A stretch of 64,000 bases of DNA from an uncultured Alistipes sp. (GTDB taxonomy: Bacteria; Bacteroidota; Bacteroidia; Bacteroidales; UBA932), in the NCBI GenBank assembly GCA_900550465.1, contig URSC01000011.1:33260-97259 (forward strand), in the 5' to 3' direction. Below are positions 35,015 to 41,196 of the stretch, piece by piece. The position numbers and the translations under genes are program-made. The notes below the pieces were generated by a model. The model saw only the letters and a list, made by a program, of their open reading frames with translations. It was not told the origin of the DNA and searched no databases. How positions within the stretch are numbered: position 1 is the stretch's first letter; each line of letters begins with the position of its first letter.

Positions 35015-35045
35015 AATCCCGCGCTGTCAGTACGGGACCCTTTCT
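35015..35045 (-). terminator. Probable terminator after the Pro-rich membrane protein gene
   Basis: On the minus strand, GTCCCG ... CGGGAT with an 11-nt loop is followed by TTCTTTTTTT. The stem is short (5-6 bp) but the T-run is strong. Confidence 0.5.
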
Positions 35046-35068
35046 AAATGCAAAGATACGAATAATAA

Positions 35069-35458
35069 TTAATCATCCAAATACTTCGGACGCATTATCT
35101 CCGAATATATGACCATGTCGCGGGCATTGAAGCGGCGCTTGCGGATCCGTGACGGGACCGGAGGAGGAACAGGAACGGGTGCCGGTGCTGGTTCCGGCCT
35201 GGAGACCGGCACGGATACGGGCTCAGGCTCCGCAGGCCGCCGGACGGGCATCTCCTGCACCGGTTCGGGCATCACCTCCTCCGCCTGAGGAGCCTCCCCG
35301 GGCACGCTCTCCCCGGACCACGGCATCTCCATCAGATCCGGATCCTCCACCGGATGCGGCAGATGCGCCTCCTTCCGCTTTTTCTTCTTCTTGTCGCCCT
35401 CGAAGATGGCGGGAAGTACGAATACCAATATCGCGATGATGATGCTCAGCCAGTCCAT
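35069..35458 (-). CDS. Single-span protein with Pro/Glu-rich cytoplasmic tail
   Basis: 129 aa hypothetical protein. One N-terminal membrane span (WLSIIIAILVFVLPAIF, residues 3-19) is followed by a basic stop-transfer sequence (DKKKKKRKE), a long Pro/Glu/Val-rich disordered region (about 45-100) and a basic C-terminus (RIRKRRFNARDMVIYSEIM) that looks conserved. I do not recognise the family. Similar short proteins occur near housekeeping genes in Bacteroidales. Confidence 0.65.
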   Translation of the reverse strand: MDWLSIIIAILVFVLPAIFEGDKKKKKRKEAHLPHPVEDPDLMEMPWSGESVPGEAPQAEEVMPEPVQEMPVRRPAEPEPVSVPVSRPEPAPAPVPVPPPVPSRIRKRRFNARDMVIYSEIMRPKYLDD

Positions 35459-35499
35459 ATATGATTTATCTTATTACCGTGACAAATATAGTGAATAAT

Positions 35500-36678
35500 T
35501 CAATAATTGAATCCGAAATGCCACAGCGGTATGACATTGCCGTAACCATACTCTATGTCATCTTTCACCACATACGCATTGCCAAGTCCATGTATCTGCT
35601 TCTGCTGTTTGTTAGCCCCCCCGATTTCAAAAGTGTACTTACCTATCTGAAAATCCGCCTTGTCCGAAGACAGCACCTCATTGTTCACTTTCATCTGGGA
35701 AAGGAAAAACGTCTCCCTGACATTGCCGATATCCGGTGTATTTTCAGATAGAGAATACGCCAGATTGGTATTGTCCAGATACGTTTTTTCTACTTTACCG
35801 AGTTGCCTGATTCCTGCTGTAGTTCCCCTTAACTGAGCTATTATGCCGGCCTTCTCCAAATAGAACAGGAAATCAGCAACCTGATTCCGGTGCAGATCCG
35901 TCATCTGTCCGATTTTGGTAAAATTGGGCTTGAACGGTACACTCTGCGCAATGACATACAGCAGCTGGCGCATTTTCTTGGCAGATGCGACGTTCAGGTT
36001 GGCATATACCGGAATATCACTCTCCACTGTAAGATTCACCACATTGCGCAGTCTTATCTCATATCCCGGCTCGGAAAAGAATGGATAGTAGCCTTTTGAC
36101 AGATACTCTTTAAATAAAGCCAGCGGACGCTTGGAGACAGGTATCTCCACCTTGTTTTCCAATATCTCTTCCAGAGAATATGCCGGCAGCCGGATTCCTT
36201 CGGCCAAAATAAGATACTCCCGGAAAGACAGGCCGGGCATATAGAAACTGACGACACGGCGGCTTAAGTCTGCATTGCCTTTGTATATATCCAGAATGGA
36301 GGAACCTGTGAATACTACATTGAAGTCCGGATAATAGTCATATATCATTTTCAGTTCCTTGGACCAGTCCCGGTACTTATGCACCTCATCTATGAAAAGA
36401 AACTTTCCCCCCTGCCTGTAAAAATCAGAAGCCAGGTCGTAAAGCCTGTGCTCCGCAAAATAGATATCATCCGCATTGACAAACAAGGTGTCTTTAACTG
36501 AATGATACAACTTGATATGCTGCAGCAGCATTGTCGTCTTGCCGACGCCCCTCGGCCCCACAATCCCGATCATCCTGGCAGACCAGTCTATCCGGTCATG
36601 CAGATACCTTACGTAAGCTGTATCCGTATAGTCCAGCAACCTCCTGAATAGTTCAATAAGCAGTTCCATATTCTTCAT
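35500..36678 (-). CDS. AAA-family ATP-binding protein with DUF4143 domain
   Basis: 392 aa P-loop ATPase of the widespread prokaryotic AAA_14/DUF4143 family. Walker A is GPRGVGKTTML (about residues 40-50), Walker B is KFLFIDEVHKYRDW (about 93-106), sensor VVFTGSSILDI; the C-terminal DUF4143 domain (about 200-385) ends in PLWHFGFNY. Function is unknown; members are often strain-variable and linked to mobile DNA. Codon use is more AT-rich than the neighbours, pointing to transfer. It is preceded by a TATCTTTG -7 element (36703-36696) and a 24-bp palindrome. A C-terminal relic of a paralogue lies at 1475-1576. Confidence 0.88.
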   Translation of the reverse strand: MKNMELLIELFRRLLDYTDTAYVRYLHDRIDWSARMIGIVGPRGVGKTTMLLQHIKLYHSVKDTLFVNADDIYFAEHRLYDLASDFYRQGGKFLFIDEVHKYRDWSKELKMIYDYYPDFNVVFTGSSILDIYKGNADLSRRVVSFYMPGLSFREYLILAEGIRLPAYSLEEILENKVEIPVSKRPLALFKEYLSKGYYPFFSEPGYEIRLRNVVNLTVESDIPVYANLNVASAKKMRQLLYVIAQSVPFKPNFTKIGQMTDLHRNQVADFLFYLEKAGIIAQLRGTTAGIRQLGKVEKTYLDNTNLAYSLSENTPDIGNVRETFFLSQMKVNNEVLSSDKADFQIGKYTFEIGGANKQQKQIHGLGNAYVVKDDIEYGYGNVIPLWHFGFNY

Positions 36679-36708
36679 CGCTTTGGTTCAGGAGACAAAG
36701 ATATAAAA

Positions 36709-36762
36709 ACTGCTGAATAAAAAGTGCACTTTTTTCGGAAAGTGCACTTTTTATTCAGCAGT
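36709..36762. repeat. 24-bp perfect inverted repeat upstream of the ATPase gene
   Basis: The arms 36709-36732 and 36739-36762 are exact reverse complements over 24 bp with a 6-bp TTTCGG loop. Each arm contains AAAGTGCACTTT, itself a 12-bp palindrome. The repeat starts 31 bp before the ATPase start and covers the expected -33 region of its promoter. It could be a cruciform, an operator, or a terminator/insulator facing both ways (T-runs lie on both sides). Confidence 0.9.
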
Positions 36763-36785
36763 CATGAATTTCTCTGGCAATGCGC

Positions 36786-36975
36786 CTAAAACAGCAGGAC
36801 TCCGAATGTTGCTGTCAGGGCCAGAGTCCGGGTCAGGATTACATCCGGATTCGAATAGGGGTGGTAATATCTGAGGCCCAGTCCGAGACAGGGCACTGCC
36901 CTGCCTATCCCGGCGCAACGGTCCACTCCAGAGCCTCATAATCCCCGTTCTCCGTCTTGGACGACACCGATTTTT
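36786..36975 (-). pseudogene. Degraded outer-membrane protein fragment
   Basis: The minus-strand frame ending at 36786-36788 reads ...GLRYYHPYSNPDVILTRTL and closes with ATFGVLLF before the stop, a plausible barrel end with terminal Phe. The preceding protein-like stretch (KTENGDYEALEWTVAPG) is in another frame, so a frameshift lies near 36905. No start or signal peptide is visible. I read it as a truncated, frameshifted remnant. The parent family is not identified. Confidence 0.4.
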
Positions 36976-37131
36976 TTGCTCGCTGCATCAAGTTGCCTAT
37001 CTGTGCTTCGGCAACCAGTCCGCCGGCAAGCCATATGGTATTTTATTTTTTCAGGTTCTTTCCCTCGGCATATCTGCATTCGGCGAATGGCTCGACGGGT
37101 ATGTGCAAAGAAACAAGAGTTACTGCAATCC

Positions 37132-37270
37132 TGTTAGCACAGGCAACGCATAATGAGATGAAAATTGGCAGGTCTGGAGCAATTTGAAACCGCCTCCATT
37201 ATAACACAGGGCGCAGAAAATCGCACAATCGCCTGAAACAAAACATCTTGCAAGAGACACGATTTTACAA
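37132..37270 (-). repeat. Diverged leader-type repeat, left copy
   Basis: About 90-138 bp, roughly 70% similar by eye to 41041-41178. Shared blocks include CGCATAATGAG, CTGGAGCA, ATTATAACACA and a distal ATTTTACAA at the same spacing. The right copy is the 5' leader of the BIG2 lipoprotein gene, so the left copy may be the leader of the decayed gene at 36.8-37.0 kb. Confidence 0.55.
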
Positions 37271-37424
37271 TCACCTGTTTTTTGGGGAGGGGAGAGGGGT
37301 ATCTGGCCTTCTCCTTCCCGCAGGGAGAAAACCTCGGGCTTGTTTCGGTTCGCCTGTGTCGTCGCCTCCCCCTCATGACCATGCCGATATGAGGGAGGGG
37401 GGGATTGTCCGGCGGCTGACGAGG

Positions 37425-37467
37425 GGCCAAAAGAAAACGGTGGCAGAGCGTATGTTCTGCCACCGTT
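37425..37467 (-). terminator. Terminator of the lipoprotein operon
   Basis: A 12-bp perfect stem (AACGGTGGCAGA 37436-37447 / TCTGCCACCGTT 37456-37467) is followed on the minus strand by TTTTCTTTT. It ends the BIG2-fimbrillin transcript. Confidence 0.85.
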
Positions 37468-37503
37468 CGTCATGCGGGGATGTGCCCTGCTGCGGCTGCC
37501 GGA

Positions 37504-38238
37504 TCAGAAGACGATGACAGGACGGGTGAACGCATAATAGTTCATGTTTTTTATACTCGTCATATAAATAGGCTCGCTGAAAGACATGTCATACGCATAA
37601 TCAGTATACCAGCTTCTCTCATCCTCGGTCGACGACCAATATATGCAAATACTAAGCGTATCGAATCCCTTGACGTAACCCTGCAACTCGGCGGCGGAGG
37701 CCGCTTTGGCAGCCATAAAGCGGCTGTCCAAATAGTCCCGGAAGGTCGCCATGTAGTAAAGTTGGCCGACGGAGGGAAGGAACCAGCCGCTGGTACCTGC
37801 CGGAGCCCTCAGCGGGGCCTGCCATGCGTAGTCGCTGGTCGGGTTGCCGTCGTAGTCCAGGGAGCGGTTGCCGTAGGTTTCGCAACTCCAGGCTGCCTGG
37901 AAGTGGCGCATCTCCCACCCCTCGCCGGCATGGGCCGTCACATAGTCGTGTATCGCCCGGCAGTTGGCATAGCCGTTCCAGGCATACTTATCGGTAGAGA
38001 CACCGGACCTAAAATTATACTCTCCCTCCGGTCCTGCTACCCATTGTGCTTCTCTGCTAGTCCCTAAAGTTGCATCGGTGATGGCCACGGCATAGCCGCG
38101 CACCTCGCCCGCAAGGGTGGGGCCACCGGCGGTGAGGGGACTGGTGTAGTCCGAGGCATCGGTGGCGTGCCGCCCGGCATGGAACACGATACCGATAACC
38201 GTCTTGCCCGCCTCGGGTGCTACCGCCTCAGGCGCGGG
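37504..38238 (-). pseudogene. C-terminal half of the fimbrillin-like protein, cut off by a TAG
   Basis: This frame continues directly from the upstream lipoprotein ORF after a single TAG at 38239-38241. Translation through the codon reads ...KLYPDRPV-(stop)-PAPEAVAPEAGKTVIG and on to GIVFHAGRHATDASDY. The region (about 244 codons) has the FISUMP/DUF1566-like pattern of Bacteroidales surface proteins (TSGWFLPSVGQLYYMATFRDYLDSRF, YWSSTEDERSWYTDYA). An internal ATG at 38187 opens a shorter ORF without a signal, unlikely to be exported. Everything else looks intact, so the nonsense change is recent. Confidence 0.75.
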
Positions 38239-39132
38239 CTAGACCGGGCGGTCGGGATAGAGCTTGCGCAGGCCGCCGTCGCTCGTCGTGCCGTCGCTGT
38301 AGAGGTAGTCGCCCATCTTCAGGTCCGCAGCCGTATACTCGGTTACAGTATCTGCCCAGCCGCTCTCCAGGCTTGGGGCTGCGAGGGTGATGTTGCTGTT
38401 CTCCTTGAACTCCTTGCCCGCAAAGGTCTTGGTGTAGAATTTGCCTTCATACTTCACCGTCAGGGTGATGCCGGCCTCCGTGACGATGGAGGGTTCGGGC
38501 AGGGCGTAGAGGGTGGCCGTGCCGTCGTCCTCGCCGGTAAGGGTGATGGGGGCTTCTGTATACTGAGGCAAAGACTCGTCACACCGAAAATAGCTGACGT
38601 ATTTCATCCCCAGTACGGTCAGTTCCTTTCCTTTGCCCACCCCGGTAAAGGTCATGCGCCCCTGCGGGTGCTGGTCGAGGCGGAGCGTGATGGTGGCCTC
38701 GCCGCCTTCGTCCACCTTGTAGCTGCCCGAAGTGGTGTAGGCGACATCGCCGTGCTCGATACTTAAGTGGCCATATGCATCATCCGTTACTTTTTCTGCA
38801 TAGCGGGCTTTAATATTGGTGGCACCATTAGCAATGGTGCTGTTCATGGTCACAACCCACTCCCCGTCGGTATAGGTAGCTAAATTGTCTATATCATTAC
38901 CCCTACCGAAATAGACCACGTCGCCCTCCTGCCATCCGCTTTTGGGGGCGCGGGTCTCCGCGTCGCCTTCGTAGCCGCCGCGGGTGACGTTGAAGATAAT
39001 CTTGGTCGGGGTGATGCCCTGCTGCGGAGCAGGCTCGGGCGTGATGTCGTCCTTGCTGCACGCTGCGGCGGCAAGGCACAGGCCTGCGGCGGCCATCCAC
39101 CGCAAGGCTTTAGGTATGATATTGTGTTTCAT
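38239..39132 (-). CDS. Fimbrillin-like lipoprotein, N-terminal part
   Basis: 297-codon ORF encoding a lipoprotein: signal with lipobox LAAAACSKDD (Cys at about 25), then repeated beta-sandwich segments of the fimbrillin/Mfa2-like type (about 40-270; GWQEGDVVYFGRG, LDQHPQGRMTFTGVGKG). Homologues form surface or fimbrial components exported through the lipoprotein pathway. The start at 39132 is used because the signal peptide begins there. The ORF stops at a TAG that interrupts the normal reading frame; the missing C-terminus is still encoded downstream. It is the second gene of an operon with the BIG2 protein (34-bp gap). Confidence 0.75.
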   Translation of the reverse strand: MKHNIIPKALRWMAAAGLCLAAAACSKDDITPEPAPQQGITPTKIIFNVTRGGYEGDAETRAPKSGWQEGDVVYFGRGNDIDNLATYTDGEWVVTMNSTIANGATNIKARYAEKVTDDAYGHLSIEHGDVAYTTSGSYKVDEGGEATITLRLDQHPQGRMTFTGVGKGKELTVLGMKYVSYFRCDESLPQYTEAPITLTGEDDGTATLYALPEPSIVTEAGITLTVKYEGKFYTKTFAGKEFKENSNITLAAPSLESGWADTVTEYTAADLKMGDYLYSDGTTSDGGLRKLYPDRPV

Positions 39133-39166
39133 ATTACAGTCTTTTTGGGAATTACACAAGTTTCAT

Positions 39167-40858
39167 TTACCAATTTTCTTCCGGACCGTATTCGCCGTAG
39201 TCGATGTCGGTCTGGTCGCCTGATACCTTGACGGTGCAGGTACCTTTCTTGGCGGGGTCGGCCTTTGAGGTGGCGGTGATGGTCACCGTGCCCACTTTAT
39301 CCGTGGCGGTCACCTTGCCCGTAGCATCCACCGTGGCGATGGTCGTGTCGCTGCTCGTCCACGTCACGCCCGTGTCAGTACCCGGTTGCGCATCGACCGT
39401 TGCGGTGAGGGTATAGCTCTTGTTCTTGCCGAGGGTCATGGTGGCCGGGTTGACGGTCACCTTCTTCACATGAGAGAGAACGGTGACGGTGCAGCTGCCG
39501 CTCACGCCGCTGCCGTCCTGGGCCGTGGCGGTAATGGTGGTCGTGCCAATCTTGACGCCGGTAACCTTGCCGGTGGCGTCGACCGTGGCGACGGTCTCGT
39601 CGCTCGACGTCCAGGTCAGCGCCTTGTTGGTGGCGTCATCGGGCTTGACGGTGGCCGTGATGGTCTCGCTTTCGCCTACATAGATGGCCAAAGCCGCCAG
39701 CGTGATCTCCGAAACCAGATTGGGCTTGACGGTAACCTTGCAGGTGGCGGTCTTGCCGCCGTCCTCTGTGGTGACGGTAATGGTGGCCTCGCCGGCCTTC
39801 ACTCCCGTTACTTTGCCATTGGCATCGACAGTAGCAATTTCCGGCTTGTCAGATTTCCACGTCACTTTCTGATTGGTAGCATCGGCCGGAGCTACGGTGG
39901 CCGTCAGAGTCTCGCTGCCGCCCACAAAAATACTCGTTTCGGTCTTGTTGAGCGTTACGCCCGTAACAGGTATGGTGACCGTAACCTTGCAGGTGGCGGT
40001 CTTCGCCCCGTCCTCGGTAGTGACGGTGATGGTGGCCTCGCCGGCCTTCACTCCCGTTACTTTGCCATTGGCATCGACAGTAGCAATTTCCGGCTTGTCA
40101 GATTTCCACGTCACTTTCTGATTGGTAGCATCGGCCGGAGCTACGGTGGCCGTCAGAGTCTCGCTGCCGCCCACAAAAATACTCGTTTCGCTCTTGTTGA
40201 GTTTTACGCCCGTAACTTTGATCTCTTTATCGCTAACAGTTACCTTGCAGGTCGCGGTCTTGCCTCCATCTTCAGTGGTGACGGTGATGGTGGCCTCGCC
40301 GGCCTTCACGCCCGTAACCTTGCCATTGGCATCCACGGAGGCAATTTCCGGCTTATCCGATTTCCACGTTACATTTTGGTTGGTGGCGTCTTCTGGAAGG
40401 ACAGTAGCGGTAAGGGTTTCATTACCACCGACAAGAAGGCTCGTTTCGCTCTTGTTGAGTTTTACGCCCGTAACTTTGATCTCTTTATCGCTAACAGTTA
40501 CCTTGCAGGTCGCGGTCTTGCCTCCATCTTCAGTGGTGACGGTAATAGTGGCCTCGCCGGCCTTCACGCCCGTAACCTTACCATTGGCATCCACGGAGGC
40601 GATAGCCGCGTTGCTCGATTTCCATGTCACTTTCTTGTTTGCGGCATCTTTGGGTGATACCGTTGCCGTAAGGGTTTCTGTACCTCCGACCTGAATGGAA
40701 GTGGAGGTTTTGTTAAGTGTCACACCGGTGACGCTAACGACCGGAGGAGTGGGCTCCGGAACCGGTTCTTCTTTACTACATGACCAGAAACTGGTCGTCA
40801 ACAAAACGGCTGCAACCAGCAGTGCCGCTTGTCTAAGTACATAATTTTTCATCTGCAT
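39167..40858 (-). CDS. BIG2 repeat surface lipoprotein
   Basis: 563 aa lipoprotein. The signal ends in a lipobox (TTSFWSCSKEE, Cys about 27), then a Pro/Glu spacer and six bacterial Ig-like (BIG2) domains of about 80-85 residues, each with the pattern VTGVxLNKxxTSIxVGG ... VTWKSDxPEIAxVDANGKVTGVKAGEATITV. Domains 3 and 4 are virtually identical; the last two are more diverged. The protein ends abruptly with an acidic DYGEYGPEENW. Such proteins are exposed stalks or adhesins. The cytoplasmic-membrane regulator encoded upstream may control it. The start may also be the ATG two codons downstream (40852). Confidence 0.9.
   Translation of the reverse strand: MQMKNYVLRQAALLVAAVLLTTSFWSCSKEEPVPEPTPPVVSVTGVTLNKTSTSIQVGGTETLTATVSPKDAANKKVTWKSSNAAIASVDANGKVTGVKAGEATITVTTEDGGKTATCKVTVSDKEIKVTGVKLNKSETSLLVGGNETLTATVLPEDATNQNVTWKSDKPEIASVDANGKVTGVKAGEATITVTTEDGGKTATCKVTVSDKEIKVTGVKLNKSETSIFVGGSETLTATVAPADATNQKVTWKSDKPEIATVDANGKVTGVKAGEATITVTTEDGAKTATCKVTVTIPVTGVTLNKTETSIFVGGSETLTATVAPADATNQKVTWKSDKPEIATVDANGKVTGVKAGEATITVTTEDGGKTATCKVTVKPNLVSEITLAALAIYVGESETITATVKPDDATNKALTWTSSDETVATVDATGKVTGVKIGTTTITATAQDGSGVSGSCTVTVLSHVKKVTVNPATMTLGKNKSYTLTATVDAQPGTDTGVTWTSSDTTIATVDATGKVTATDKVGTVTITATSKADPAKKGTCTVKVSGDQTDIDYGEYGPEENW
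39781..40190 (-). repeat. Identical internal repeats of the BIG2 gene
   Basis: About 160 bp at 39781-39941 recur unchanged at 40030-40190 (offset 249 bp). This is a recent duplication or gene conversion that can change domain number by recombination. Confidence 0.85.
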
Positions 40859-41040
40859 CGTCTTTTTAAGTTAATTTTGGTTGTATTTTTTCAACTTAGT
40901 CACTTCGAGGCTCTGCTTTTCGGCCCGCCCCTCCCGACCCTTGTCGAACTGCCGGCAAAAGAGCAGGCAATGATGCAAAAAACGGCCTTGTAGATAGTCT
41001 CAATGATGATTTTACAAAATTACGAGGGGAGCAGATAAGC

Positions 41041-41178
41041 CGTTATAACGGGCAGCGCATAATGAGGACGAAATTAGCAATCCTGGAGCATAATTTACCG
41101 GGAGAATTATAACACACGACGCAAAGATGCCGGTTAAACCGCTATCGTACAGCGATTTAACCGGCACAAAATTTTACA
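41041..41178 (-). repeat. Diverged leader-type repeat, right copy
   Basis: Partner of 37132-37270 in the same orientation, within the 338-bp gap upstream of the BIG2 gene. The remainder of this gap (40859-41040) contains no recognisable gene and is a long 5' leader. The minus-strand CATCTTTG (41129-41122) is a one-mismatch -7 element. Confidence 0.5.
41129..41165 (-). terminator. Strong hairpin after the hybrid kinase gene
   Basis: 15-bp stem with one mismatch (GCCGGTTAAACCGCT / AGCGATTTAACCGGC) and a 7-nt loop, 32 bp after the stop codon. A smaller CCCG-GTTT-CGGG hairpin followed by CTTTTG precedes it. Either can end the kinase transcript; the large stem may also belong to the leader of the BIG2 gene. 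Confidence 0.6.
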
Positions 41179-41196
41179 AAAGCCCGAAACCGGGTA

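Noticed and set aside
38239..38241. TAG recoding (readthrough or suppressor) in the fimbrillin-like gene
   Set aside because: TAG ends other genes normally in this window and I see no suppressor tRNA or stimulatory context; a simple nonsense mutation is enough.
39167..40858. CRISPR-like repeats
   Set aside because: The regularly spaced repeats are in-frame BIG2 domain codons; there are no short uniform repeats with unique spacers anywhere in the window.
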